Shown piece by piece: positions 19,226 through 31,334 of a stretch of DNA of 64,000 nucleotides. A model generated the notes under the pieces. The model was given only the letters and a program-made list of their open reading frames with translations, had not been told where the DNA came from and did no database searches. Both the position numbers and the translations under genes were made by a program. Positions within the stretch are counted from its first letter, which is position 1. Every line of letters begins with the position of its first letter. Origin of the DNA: Raffaelea ambrosiae (lineage: Eukaryota; Ascomycota; Sordariomycetes; Ophiostomatales; Ophiostomataceae); contig PCDI01000004.1 of assembly GCA_002778195.1 (NCBI GenBank), forward strand, positions 748,198 to 812,197. The letters are read 5' to 3'.

Positions 19226-20600
19226 TTACAGAGTCAAAAAAGCAGCCGCAACAGCAGCAGCAGCACCGAAGAGGCTAGCCGTCAGCTTGCCAGCACCGCT
19301 AGTGGTGACAGTGGCAGCGCTCGACGAGGCAGCCGCGCCGCTCGAGGTGGGGGTAGGGGTACCGCTGCCGGTCGCCAGCGTGCCGTTGGAGCCGCTGGAG
19401 CCGGAGCTGCCAGTGGAGCTGCCAGTGGAGGCGCCAGTGGCAGTGGTCAGGGTCGTGGCGGCAGCGGAAGAAGACTCGGTGGTCGTGGCGTCAGCAGAGC
19501 CGGTGGCCTTGGAGCTCTTGTCGGTCGTGGCGGTCTTGGTGCCGGTGGTGGTGGCGCTGGCAGCAGTGCTGGAGCTGGACTTGGTCGAGGTGGCGCTGGA
19601 GCTGGAGCTGGAGCTCGAGTTCGAGGAACTGTCGTCGGTGGTGCTGACCTTGATGCTCTCGTAGGTGCCGCTGGTGTCACCGTAGCTGTACGACTTGGCA
19701 CCCGACACGCCGTTGCTCTTGTCGACAATCTTGAGGCTCTTGTAGTAGGCCTTGTACGGGCCGTTGCCGTTGCCCCAGGGGGTCAGACCACCAGCCCACT
19801 CGACCGTGCCGTTAGCAGCAGTCGACGAGCCGCCGTCCCAGGTGCCGAGCTTGACCTGCATGGGGGTCTGCGGGAGGGCAGAGTTCTTGGACTTGGCGTC
19901 GGCAGCCGTTAGGGTGCGCACAACCGTGCCGTCAATGGACCAAACAACGGAGTCGGTAGTCCAGTCCACGGTGTAGGTGTGGAAGGTGGTCTGCGGGTTG
20001 GAGACGTCCGAGAAGCCACCACGGTCGTAGGTGGTGGTGTCGCCCTTGCTGAAGTAGTTGGTCTGGGCCTGGGTGGTGTCGCCGCCAAGCCACTCCCAGT
20101 CAATCTCGTCGAGATCGTCCGACTGGAGAACGAAGCTGGTAACAATACCCGTGCCGGGGGCCACCTGGCAGACAACCTCAACGGTACCGAAAAAGATGTA
20201 CTTGGTGCTCGTGATGGTCGGAGCATCGGTCTCGCTCTTCATGGTAAAGACGGCGCCGTTGCTGCCGTCGTAGGTGAGAGTCGTGCCGTCAGCCTCGGTG
20301 AAGTAGCTGCTGGCGCCCTTGGTGAAGTCGATCTCGACGGTGCCGCCGAAAGCTGGGTCGGCCGAGCACTCTGTGAAAGAAAAGAGAGATTGTCAGGCCA
20401 TGTCCAAAAGTGTACGCGTGTGCTGTCGCGTGCGCCGTTGGCGTCGTTGTCTGCGCTTGCAGGGCAGACCCAGTATGTGATGGGGTATATTGCTACTTAC
20501 TGTCACCCTTGACGGGGTTGCAGGCAGAGCTGGTCTGGGCAGCCGCGAGGCTGGACGACAGCAGGACGAGCGCCGAAGCGGAGAAAAACTTGGAATGCAT
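19226..20600 (-). CDS. GPI-anchored GH16 cell-wall transglycosylase (Crh1/Utr2 family)
   Basis: Two exons, 20600-20501 and 20370-19226, with a 130-bp intron (gtaagt..cacag), give 414 residues. The protein has a signal peptide (MHSKFFSASALVLLSSSLAAAQ), then the catalytic domain with DEIDWEWLGG at about residue 120, the GH16 acid/base and nucleophile motif of Crh proteins. W-rich VDWTTDSVVWSIDG and QVKLGTWDGG follow, as in the family. After about residue 285 comes a long Ser/Thr/Ala/Gly tail and a hydrophobic C-terminus (LFGAAAAVAAAFLTL) that fits a GPI signal. Crh enzymes link chitin to beta-glucan in the wall (established). No chitin-binding CBM18 module is present, which is nearer to Crh1/Crf1 than Utr2. 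Confidence 0.92.
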
Positions 20601-20787
20601 TTTGGTAGGAGGATGGTTGTGTAGAAAGAAAGTTTTTAAGATGCAAACAACAGAAAACTGAGAGAAACGAAGCAACCAAAAAAAAATAGCGACAGTAAAT
20701 CAATGAGCCTTTCTGACCACGAGATCAAGAAAGAGGTTAACGAGAGACGAGGAATGACAAAAACCAAAAAGCTGGTCCTTGCGTGTA

Positions 20788-20794
20788 TTATATA
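20788..20794 (-). promoter_or_regulatory. TATA box for the Crh gene
   Basis: Minus-strand TATATAA (context CTATATAATACACG) lies 188 bp upstream of the Crh ATG, a usual fungal spacing including a leader of about 150 nt. Confidence 0.5.
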
Positions 20795-23700
20795 GATTGA
20801 AGGTAGGGGGAGGTAGGGAGAATGTGACGAGAGTGGAGAGAGAGGAAGAAGAAAGGAAGAAGAAAACAAGAGAACACGACCGGACAGGCTGTGTGGAGGG
20901 GGGAAGGAGAGACATTTATCAAGATCCTGCTCCATCCCCTGGTGCGCTCGGCAACTTGCGCCCCATCTGCCATCATGGGAAGGAAGGAGCAACCGCCCAG
21001 CCAGGACGGTGGGTACCGCCACAGCAACGGTAGGCGTATGGGGTACATCGCCAGTGTGGTTCAGCGCGCCCGTTGTCCTCGTACCTTGGTATCCGACATT
21101 ATGTTGCAGGGTGTGGAGCCCAAGAGGAGGGCACCCACCTAGACAGGGGGAGGGGCGTATTCGAGGGGGGTGACGAGCAGGGGGGCCCGCGACATGCAGG
21201 GACGGACGGCACCTGCTGCAGGCGGCAGACCAGGCGATGGTGGTTGCTTGGCGTAACCGCTTGGCGGGCGCAGGCAGTTTCCCCGGTTGCCGACCAATTG
21301 TCTCTGGAGGGCAGGAACGGGTGACAGGTGTGTGGAATGCTCTGGATAGCAGTGTGGCACTGCTGGAAAAGGAAAAAGAAAAGGGAAAAAAACCCCCAGG
21401 CCAAAGGCGATAGCGAGACCAGGCCGGACAAGACAAAAGATTTTCACGGTTTCCACTGTTTTTTCTTCTTCTTTTTTCTTTTTTTCTTTTCTTTTACCGG
21501 TTTCCCCTTTTGCCGTTCGCAAGACGAGATCGTCCTGTGCCTGGCGGCGAACTACTCTTTTCCGGGCTACTACGAGCCGAGTTTTGCTTTGCTTCCAAGA
21601 AAAGAAGCACGGCCAGCACTGCCCCCTACTACACGGGTGTGTGTATGGGCTATGGCGATTTAGGGGATCCCGGGTCTATCTACGGGTATCTTGCGGGCGC
21701 GCTGACCGCGTTGGGACAAGACAAGACCGACAGACCTGGCCTGGATGGGGGGCCCAGGGCGAAAACGGCGCGGGAATACGAATGCCGGGCTTACCTCTGT
21801 CTGTGGCTAGGCGCGGTCAGCCATTGTCTCTCTCTCTTTGTGTGTGTGTCAGATGGGCCACCTCCATACATGGCCATTCTGGGCACGAATGGGGATCTTT
21901 TTGTGGGCGGTGTCTTCTGTGGATATCGGGATCGCCTTGCCCACAATACGAAAACCCCCAAGCTCGTGACCAGAAAAAGAGAGGAAATAACCAAGAATAC
22001 TCACTCTCGTTTCTTTTTGTGGCAAGACAGAGAGGCGATCAGCAGAAAAGACCGCCTGGAGAGGCCGGGCGCGCAAATGACCAGGCATGACCAGGGATGC
22101 CCAGGAACTGGCAGAAAGGATCACCAGACACATCATCCAGGAAATCCATGGCAAATTGCAGGGAAAACAAAGAAACAATCCCAAGAAAAGAGAAAAGGCA
22201 GGACCCCGCACTCAGAACCCAGAAATCATGCATGCAGGACCGTTTGCACTCGTAGGGTAACCTGTGCGGGCGCAGCAGGGTATCGGACAATAGGGGAAAA
22301 GAGAAGAATGCCTTCTACAGCGGCAAGAGGCATGGTACAGGCATCCTTTCCCTGGCCGGGGCATCCTGAGCGTGCTCTGCCAATTTCCTGAACCAGCAGA
22401 GGCCCCATGGGCGCTAACACCAAAGAGGGTGGTGGATAGCCAAGGAAAAGGGGGAAGGGAGACAGTCTGTGTCGCAGAACACACCCTGGACAAGAGGGCA
22501 GCCAAACAGAAGGCCGAGGCGACATGACCTGTGCCTACCGCTTATTACAGCCTTCCTTGGCTGATGGAGTCGAGCACGACCTGACTGCCCAAAGGGGGGT
22601 TCTCCGTGGAGAACAAATCAGACTCGATGACGGGAATGACCAGAATCAACGGTGCACAAGGCAGTCTGGGGCACGAGTACCAACCAGTTATTCCATTTCT
22701 CCTCGTATGAGCGGTCAGATCTCATTACGCTTGTTTGTCTCAATGGTTTCTTCTTGGATTCTTTGGCGCTTTCCACGCTCTCGCAGGGCTTTCCCGTTCC
22801 TGGTGCCTGGCTTTTTATTTTTATTTTTATTTTTTTTAAGAGTTGGGCCTTCGGGTCTTTGGGGTGGTATAACGGTGTCATTAGCGAGTGTAAGGACGAT
22901 GGAGGTGGCCAAACAGCAACACACATGCATTCGTACTCGTACACTCGTACACCCGCGCTGTGCATCTTACTCGTAGCATGCACGAACGGGCTGCCTGCAT
23001 CTTACGAGACCTGCCAGACCCGGTATGAGACCTGGAAGTAAGCCACCCAGTTTCGGCCGGGCTTGAAACAGGAGCGCAGGCGGCCCAGAGGAGGAGGTTG
23101 CAGACAAAAGGGGAAGGCCGGGCGACAAGAGACGAGAGTGGCCAGTTGGGCAAGGATGGACATTCAAGTTCAGAAAGACCGAGCGAGGGACCGCCGTCGA
23201 GGAACAAGGCAGACACACGCACATAACCATAAAACCAAACACGGCTTGGCAGGACAAAGGCATCCATCCAGGGCTGCCAGGGGAGGAGATCAAGGGTCCT
23301 GGACCGACAAGGGACGGCCTTGTTACTATGTATGTACCTTTCGGTCGGATGCTTCCTGTGCGTCGTGATTCACCAACTGCCCTGTGCGGGTGAGTGCATA
23401 ATAGGATGGCAGATGCCTGGGCCACATCCCTTGTGAATCTGACAGGAGGACCGAAGGAGGGGGAGACGGCAGAAGACTGGAATGTGGCGGTGTTCTGTTT
23501 CTGGCCTGTTCCTGGGCCTGAATGACGAATGACGAAGGATGGACGGCGAATGACAGGCCAGCAGACAAGATGCGGCACAGAGAAACGAAACAGGAGGAGC
23601 CAGGGGATTACATAGCAAGAGAGGGAAGAAAGCCCGGAAATTACCAAAAAAGCGCCGAGAAGGCAAGCAACGTGCAAAGCCTGTGTTAATGAACGGTAAT

Positions 23701-23842
23701 GAATGGCGCCCAGAGCCCGATGCAACGTCTTTCTATTTTTTTTTTATGAGCAGAGCAATGCGATGACAAAACAGTACCACCGTACGAAGTGTGAGCAGTG
23801 ACTATCTTGCCTGGTTCCGGAAAGCCCCAAAGCCAACACGAA

Positions 23843-23917
23843 AGTCCAAAAAAGCCCAAAAAAAAGCCCAAAAAGGTCAAAAAGCCAAAAAGTCAAAAAG
23901 CCAAAAAGCCAAAAGCC
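23843..23917 (+). repeat. degenerate 8-bp tandem repeat AAAAAGCC/AAAAAGTC
   Basis: About eight imperfect units follow one another, ending at the phrase AAAAGCCCATAACC. It lies in non-coding sequence. Confidence 0.7.
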
Positions 23918-26050
23918 CATAACCGTACTTTACTGCGTATTTCACTGCATTTTACAGCGTACTTAGCGGGTACTTATAGTGGATACAGGGGGGGGGAAAC
24001 TGGTCGGGACGATCTGGTTGGCTCGTATTGGGCCAGTCAGTGCCTTGTGGCTGTGCTGCCTGTGCACGTTATGCGCCGGCAAAAAAGTAGGCCCAAAGCC
24101 CCCAACCCAGAGAAGATCCAGAGAAGAGGAACCAAATCACACGGCGCTGCCGACAGCCGAGTCCAAGATGGCACTATGTATTACGAGATCTGCCTGTACG
24201 AGTAGATAGTAATAGATAGTTGCTCTATTGGGGGTCTTGTCGGTCTTTTTGGTCTTACCGAACAGCCATAACTCGTAACAGTCATGGTTCCTTGGCCCTG
24301 TCACGGGTTCCCGCATTCCAGGTGATTGATTGAGGCTGGCGAACTAATTCATTGTGTGGCCACAGCCGACACTAAACGCCGGGGGGTCTCGGCCGCAGCG
24401 ATCGATGGCATGTACGGTGTATGGCCCCCAAAATGGAGAAAGACAACCTTGGCTTGCTAGGACAGGCCCGACTTGAGAACGGCTCCTCGTATGCTGCGGC
24501 GCTGGGGGAGCCTCGGCCTCACCTTGAGAATATTCCACATACTTCACGAAGAAGTCTTCAAAATGGATTGCTACTACTACATAGTACTACTACGCACACA
24601 CAAAAAAAAAAAACGCCACACTCTGGTGCCTTTTTGGGAGGCGGTCCACCAAAAATTCGTGTCGCGTCACGTCGTTCCCAGCCAGGCAACCGCCCTAAAC
24701 CCAAGACGGTGGCAGACCAACCAGCAGACCAGTGAGCGCCCCCACTCGATTTAAAAAAAAATAAACGCCACTCTAAATTTAGCCAAGCAGGGAGAACCAC
24801 TGATGAATAGCTTGACGAATAACCAATTCCTCTTTCTTTTTCTCTGTTGGACTTGTCAGCCGGTGGCTGGCTACAAACTGGATAAAACCACTTGGGAACC
24901 ATAGGCAACGGGTGTTCAGAATCCTACGAAACAGCCAATGCTAGAGAAAGGAGCAAGACAGGCAAGACAACACAAGACACGCAAAATCAAGATAGAAAAC
25001 AATGGATCCCGTGGTCGATGTTTTGCTTTCGACCAATCTACGAAGAGAAAACGGGAAATGGTCCAAGCTGAAAAGCGACCGGCCGGCTTCCGACGATCCA
25101 CGACCGACCGGCTCCGTTGGACGGGGAACAATCTTTTTTGGCTGTACCGCCGCAGTAGGGTTCGCGTAGGCCGTGCACCTCTCCCCATCGACCAAAGACG
25201 TCACCTCTTTCTTGGTGGGCTTTCCTTGAGGGGGGGGTGTCTGCGTCATCGCGTGCGGCCGTCGAGCCAGTCGTGGCCACACAAAGGGTGGCGTCGATTG
25301 TCACTCGGTGAACGGGGACGGGACGCTCCCTGAGATCTTCCAGGTCGGACTTTGCGCTGGTCGGATGCTGGTAGGATGGGGAACGAACTACATACATAGT
25401 AGTTTAGTAACTACATAGTATTCGTCGCAGTAGCCTAGCCTGTTCGCTTGCCCGCTCGCGTGCATTTTTTTGGCGATATCCCGAGGCCCAACAACCCGAC
25501 CTGCCTTCCTTCTTGAGTCGTCTGCCCGCGAATGACGGCATGCGTGCGGCCTATGCCGGATCGGTGACGTCTTGTCGCTTCTTCGTAGACTAGCTGCGTC
25601 GGTTTTTGCATAGTCATTTTTTATTTTTCTATTTTTTCCTCTTCTGGTCTTTATTTTCATCCGTTTCCACCCCCTTGCTGGCGCTCGCAGATCACGGTAC
25701 TCGGCATCGCCAGAACCCTGGACGTCCCGTTGCTGGATCGGTGGAGCGGGCGGGGGGCTCACTGGCTGTGTTCATGGTAGCTCCTGGTCACGGCTTATAC
25801 CGCTTCGAACTGTCCATGGTTGTTCCTGGTTGCCTCGTCGCGATAGTTGGGCCTGGTTTGCATCGATTGTTTTACGTACTTTTCAGCTGGCCTTGTCCAT
25901 TTCGCGTCTTGGAAGAGCCGAATACTCTGTTCATGCATGCACGCGTCTTGCCTGCGTGGTCTACCCTGACTCGCAGAAAATAGGATCGGGATTGCTCGTG
26001 GATCGCTCGATATCTACCTAGAATGGCAGCTGAGGCTTTCACATCTAGCA

Positions 26051-26124
26051 GGTCAAATGGTCTAGTTGGTTATGACTTCACGTTAACACCGTGACGGTCC
26101 ACGGTTCGATCCCGTGTTTGACCA
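26051..26124 (+). tRNA. tRNA-Val (anticodon AAC), intronless
   Basis: The 74-nt sequence folds as a complete cloverleaf. The acceptor stem GGTCAAA pairs with TTTGACC, with discriminator A. The D arm is GTC..GAC around TAGTTGGTTAT. The anticodon stem TCACG/CGTGA carries loop TTAACAC, so the anticodon is AAC (Val). The T arm is CACGG-TTCGATC-CCGTG with the B-box GGTTCGATCC. CCA is not encoded, as expected for a nuclear gene. It is followed within 10 bases by T-rich sequence (TTTATTTTTTG), the RNA polymerase III stop. It stands alone inside a gene desert. Confidence 0.96.
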
Positions 26125-26150
26125 GCATTGTTTATTTTTTGTTTTTGGGG
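26125..26150 (+). terminator. RNA polymerase III terminator of tRNA-Val
   Basis: T-runs (TTTATTTTTTGTTTTTG) begin about 6 bases after the tRNA discriminator. Confidence 0.7.
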
Positions 26151-29100
26151 GGAGGGGGCGGATCACCTTGCGTTTCTTTTCTGTTCTTGCATCTTTTTTT
26201 TGTTTCTGTTTTTCTGTATTTTCTCTATTTTCTGTGTTCTCTATTTCTCCCGTGATACCGCGTTGACATGTTCCAATCCCAACATCACGAAAGGAGCCAT
26301 CTTGAGGACATGCTGGGGCATATCTAACCGAGCGGCTTGCGAGACGCGATCTCAGCATTTCGTTTCTGGAGCACACGCTTTTGTGTCTGTCCCCCGTTCT
26401 CTGTACAATCAACCATTTGTGTCCGTGTTTGCAGGACGTTGCACTTGTTCGAGTATCCGAGCTTGCAGAGTTGGCTTGTGTGTGGCATGTATGGCATGTG
26501 TATGGTTGCTCTTCGCTTTTTGTCTCCGCCCACAGAGCACAAGAACGTGAAGCACAAACAAACACAAACACGTTTTCTCATGCACTGATGCACTTGCCAT
26601 GCTCCGTGTTCTTGCAGCCGCAACATTCCTCACTTGAGATGCACACTTTACCCCAACGAGGAGTCATTTCTCGGGCAGTAAGCCCAAAAATCGAAGAGAC
26701 CGAGGACGCCGGCCAGGACGGATGGAAAGACACAACTTTGATACAATCGTGTCCCCTTCCAGATCTTTCTGCTTGTCCTTCTTTTTTCGACATGACCCAA
26801 GGGAGCGGGCCGGGGCGGTAGTTCTATTTTAGTCATGCGTTGCAGAGATCGACCTTGTCACACAAAAAGGTGAGATCAGACGTGGTGCGGCTCGGCAAGG
26901 CATGGCATGCGGCTCTCGACTGCAATGCAGGCCCTGTTTCCCAGTTTCCTCTCAGCTTGACTGGCCAGACCTTGCCAACTCCTGCCAACTCCTGCTATTT
27001 CCGTCACTTCTGTCTGTTTGTTTCTTACGCAATTCCGCTTCATTGTATTGCCTCGAGTCTCTTCCTGTCGTTGCTAGCGTACCTGCTTTGCCTTGTCTGT
27101 ATATCGTTGACCGCCTGTTCTTTCTCCCTGCATTCAACCAGAAAGCTTGTGCAAAAGCTTGTGCAGAAGCCTGGGACCTCACCTGCCCTTTACGGCTCGA
27201 CCGTCCCTACAGGCATTCCCCGGATTACCCCAGACGTTTTAACTAGGGGGCTTCCCCGCACAGGCCTCCCTTGCTTGCACTTCTTGGACACAGCTACATA
27301 GTAACTGTCACTTACAAAGATGTCTTTGCCCATAATACTGTCTCTTTGTTCAGATTCCATTAGCGAGCAAACAGTGAGATGCGCGACGTCACCGTGTGCG
27401 CCCCATGTAAGAAGGCACCGCACTAGTGGTTCTCCGTGCCACCGCCCGGTTCGGCCTGTTGTGATTGGCCGACCGCCTCGTAAAATGGCCAAATAAGGTC
27501 TACATGCGCACTGGTGAATGACCACCACGTCTTTTCTCCGCTTCCCAGCCTCCTGGTCCGGTCGAAACAAGCAAGATCTCTGTTTTCGGGGGGCGAAGCC
27601 CCGACTTGGCGAGATCCATTCAAGCTTCCTTCCCTCATACACCAAGATACCATTCTGTTTCCTCTTATTTCTAGCTCTCCAATTTCTCCAATTTCCAATT
27701 TCTCTTTTCTCTTTTCTCTTTTCTCTTTTCTCTCGATTCCCCCATCCTCCCCATTTCCTTTCTCGCTGTCGCTATTTTCTCCCGTTCTGGTTTAGTGTTG
27801 GCTTGCCCTAAAGGTCCCTTTTTCTTCTTCTCGTGCCTGGGTCTTCCACACTACTACTCCTACCCGGACGAACGGCCTGGTCTCCCTTTTTTCGGCCTCC
27901 TGTGTGTGGCAATACTACGCAAGTCGTCGTGGAAACCCCTGTTGTCTTTTGCGCCATGTGACACGAAATGGGCCCTGGAAAAGACGGCTAACGCACACAA
28001 GCCAAAAAAAAAGGAAGGAAAAGAGCATCTCTCCGGGCCCATACTCGTTATTGAAGGTCAGCATTGTCAATCGAAGCCCAGCGATACGACTCGCAGAAGG
28101 GTCTCTCTTTTTGGCTTTCTTTATACCGCCGCAGCTCAGACGGTGTGTCTTCTCTCTTCTCGTCATTCTCCACACATCATATTTCCCCGCGAGAGCCACT
28201 TCGCGCGAATCTATGCCAAGATGACTCCGTCGTGAATTTTTTTTTTCTCTTTCTCTGCAGAGCCTCCAGACTTTATCCAGTCTCTCTTGATTTGTCGACG
28301 AGCACCCCTGTTTGCTGTGCTGCCCGCGGGCGATGAGGAATCTCCGTGTCTGTCCATTTTGTAGCTCTTGGCCAGACATGCTGTCCTCTCGTCTCTTTTG
28401 TCTTGCCGTAGATCGCATCTCCGGGCTCGTAAAGTCCCAGCATCGTCCGTGGTGCGTCTCCATGGCTGTGGTTTTCTGTGGTTTTCTGCGTCTTGTGTGT
28501 CCTCGTTCTCTTCTCTTGGTCTGCCACTTCTTTCAGACACGCAGTCAAAGCTTGAAAAGGACACGCTCTGGGAGATGCACCGCAGGGCCAAACAAAGAAA
28601 GAACAACCCTGATGACTCTTTCCTCCTTGTCCAGACTCGCTTCCATGCCCCGCCACTCTTGTCCTCGGCCTTCCTCCGCAAAATCCTTCATCACTAGTGC
28701 CGTCCCATGCATGCAACTTCCCCACATGCCTCGTCTTCTTTTATGATTTCACTAGTCAGTTGTTGGTAGCAAAGATGCCAGTCTTCTCGGTCCTCACCTG
28801 GTTCCCCCGCTCCCACTCTCTTCTTCTCCAAGTCGGAGTCACCGTGTTTCTGTTGTATTGGGGGCTTGGTGGAACCGACGCCTCTGAGCTCCCGTTGGGA
28901 AGTGATTGTCCCCCCCTCTTTCCTCTTTTAATATTCTATCCCCCCCCCCCCAGATCTTGGTTCTCTCTTGATTCCCACGTTGCTTGTCATTCCCTTTTTA
29001 AATACTTCTGCTGACCCAGCCCTTTTGCTCGCTTGCTGTCACATCCCATTCCTTTCCCCCTCCTTCATAATCTCTCTGGCTGCCCTCAAGACACTGTTTT

Positions 29101-29344
29101 GCATTCTTTTACCTCCCAAGCTCCAAAAAGCCAAGACCCCGGTGTCGTTGCCAAGCTGCGCCTCAGATCGTTCTACTCAAATAAAAAAGCTTAACTCGGC
29201 CAAGCCAAGCTTTTCTCTTTTTAAGCTTTCTTCTTTCAGTGTTGTCAGCCTTAAGCCACATTGATTCTAGCCTTTCTTTTGAAAGAAAAGTATTATTGCT
29301 CGCGTAAGACAGAGAAAGGAGCAAAACGTTTCCACGCTTCCATC
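26151..29344. other. gene desert I, right part, and permease promoter
   Basis: This is 3.2 kb without recognisable genes. It contains a (TCTTT)n pyrimidine repeat at about 27703-27735 and C/T-rich stretches toward the permease start, likely its leader. ORFs here change frame freely and have no conserved motif. Confidence 0.5.
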
Positions 29345-31334
29345 ATGGCGGAAAAAGTCGCCGACGAGCGGTATGAGAATACCATTACTGCCGCGCCCGC
29401 CACACCGACCGAAGACCATTCCGCCGAGAACGCCGCGGCCGCGGCCGTTGCGCACGAAGACGATGGCTTTTCGCCTGCCATGCCCGAGGGCTACCGCATG
29501 GTCGAGATCGATCCGGTCAAGGAGCGCCGCATGCTGCGAAAGATGGACTGGGTTCTGGTGACGCTGGTGTTTGTATCGTGTAAGTGGACGGGTCGACCTG
29601 CCACCTTTTTTTCATATCTGTGCACCCCTGTTCTGACTCTTCCCGCGCGGCTAGACCTTCTCGGCTTCCTCGACCGATCAAACATTGGCAACGCCGAGAC
29701 GGCCGGCATGGGCAAGGATCTCGGCTTCGACGATTCTGCGTACCAGTGGCTGCTCACCATCTTTTACATCCCCTACAGTACGTTCTTTCTCCTCGGGTTC
29801 TCGCCCGATCGTCGAAAGTGAGCAGAAGGATAGGTGTCGGTGTGCTAACATCCTGCCCAACAGTTCTCTTCGAATGGGCTGCCATCATGTGGAAGATCGT
29901 GCCACCTCGTATGTGAACTGTTTCCGTCTTTTTTTTTTTTCTTTTTTTTTCTTTCCCCCCCCGTTTACAGACACCTCCCCATGTCCTCTGCGACGCTGAC
30001 CATGTATGTACACAAACCCAGACCGCTGGGCCGGCTTCACCGTCCTCGTCTGGGGCATCGCCTCCACCCTCCAGTCCGTCGCCTTCAACTGGCAGGGCCT
30101 CATGGCCTGCCGCTGGTTCCTCGCCATGGCCGAGGCGGCCTTCTCGCCCGGCGTCCCCTACTTGCTCAGCTTCTTCTACCGCCGCCACGAGCTCGGCTTC
30201 CGCTGCGGCATCTTCTTGTCCGCCGCCCCGCTGGCCACCACCTTCGCCGGCGCCCTGGCCTACGGCATCACCTCCGGCCACGTCTCCATCCCCAGCTGGA
30301 AGCTCCTGTTCCTCGTCGAGGGCCTGCCCACCATCATCATGGCCGTTGTCATCTTCTTCACCATGCCCGACTCCCCCGACACCGCCAGCTTCCTCACCCC
30401 CGAAGAGCGCGAAATCGCCCGCGCCCGCACCATCCTGCAGACCGGCAAGGAAGGCAAAGAACGCATCGGCGGCGTCAGCCTCCGCGAAGTCCTCTCCACC
30501 TTCAAGCACCCCCAGACCCTGATCCTACCCCTGATGGTAAGCTCTTTTTTTTTTGTCCTCGCTTGGCTCGTTCTTTCCTCGCTTTGCTCGCTTTCTCTTG
30601 TCCTCGCTTCGCTCGATATCCTTCTGTTCTGTCTTCTTTGCCCGTGAACCTTTTTTCTAACACCCCCCCAGTACTTTAGCTGCAACGTCTCCTTCGCCTC
30701 GCTCCCCGTCTTCCTCCCGGCCATCCTCACCACCATGGGCTACAGCAGCATCAACGCCCAGGGCCTCACCGCCCCGCCCTACTTCCTCTCCTTCCTCGTC
30801 TGCATCGGCACCACCTACATCGCCGACCGCGTCCAGCAGCGCGGCCTCATGATCGCCGGCCTCTCCATCCTCGGCGGCGTCGGCTACATCCTCCTCGCCA
30901 CCGTGCACACCGTCGCCGTCCGCTACCTGGGCGTCTTCTTGGCCGCCGCCGGCGTCTTCCCGGCCATTGCCAACATCCTGCCCTGGGTCGTCAACAACCA
31001 GGGCACCGACACCAAGCGCGGCGTCGGCATTGCCATGCTCAACATCATCGGCCAGTGCGGCCCCATCCTCGGCACCCGCATCTTCCCCGTCACGGAACGG
31101 CCCTACTACGTCAAGGGCATGGCCATCTGCGCGGCCTTTATGTTCTTCAATGCCTTCTTGGCCCTGAGCCTGCGGACCTACTTTGTCTACAAGAACCGCC
31201 AGTTCGAGCGTGCCGAGGAGGCCGCCGAGGCCGCCGTGGTCCGCACGGGCCAGCAACAGGGCGACGAGAAGGGTGCCCTGCCGCTGATAGCGGCCGAGAT
31301 GGAGGGCACCGTGGGCTACCGGTATGTTTTGTAA
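29345..31334 (+). CDS. MFS permease of the anion:cation symporter (Dal5/TNA1) family
   Basis: Five exons, 29345-29579, 29655-29777, 29864-29908, 30022-30536 and 30672-31334, give 526 residues. Spliced junctions restore family motifs: FVS-YLLGFLDRSNIGNAE, FYIPY-ILFEWAAIM, IVPP-HRWAGFTVLVWG and LPLM-YFSCNVSFASLP. The signature CRWFLAMAEAAFSPGVPYL matches the RFxLGxxEAGxxPG motif of the allantoate/nicotinate/pantothenate group. About 12 hydrophobic segments are present, with cytosolic N- and C-termini. Known members take up small organic anions such as allantoate, nicotinate, biotin precursors or tartrate; which one cannot be told. A second acceptor inside intron 3 (29968) would need an 18-nt follow-on intron and was not used. 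Intron 4 holds a triple repeat also found in the tyrosinase gene. It is convergent with the APH-like gene. Confidence 0.92.
30555..30625 (+). repeat. triple imperfect GTCCTCGCTTCGCTCG repeat inside permease intron 4
   Basis: Three units of about 22-24 bp follow the donor and a T-run: GTCCTCGCTTGGCTCG, then CCTCGCTTTGCTCG, then GTCCTCGCTTCGCTCG. The core CGCTTCGCTCG is partly self-complementary. A matching array occurs in tyrosinase intron 2. Confidence 0.8.

Larger units (their letters stand above)
20601..26050. other. gene desert I, left part
   Basis: This covers 5.4 kb with no ORF that shows coding character; the longest open frames are unrelated to any family and lack GC3 bias. The first 200 bp are the Crh promoter. 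Other contents are an A/G-rich strand at 20810-20880, an AAAAAGCC-type tandem repeat at 23843-23917, GTACTCGTAC at 22933-22942, and the 18-mer AACTACATACATAGTAGT at 25386-25403. No transposon, terminal repeat or rRNA sequence was recognised. Confidence 0.5.

Noticed and set aside
21510..22391. 293-codon frame in desert I
   Set aside because: No GC3 bias, no family motif and no splice context; it looks like chance openness.
29909..30021. Extra exon using the acceptor at 29968 in the permease gene
   Set aside because: It would need a following intron of about 18 nt, too short to splice. The single 113-bp intron restores the family sequence PPHRWAGF.
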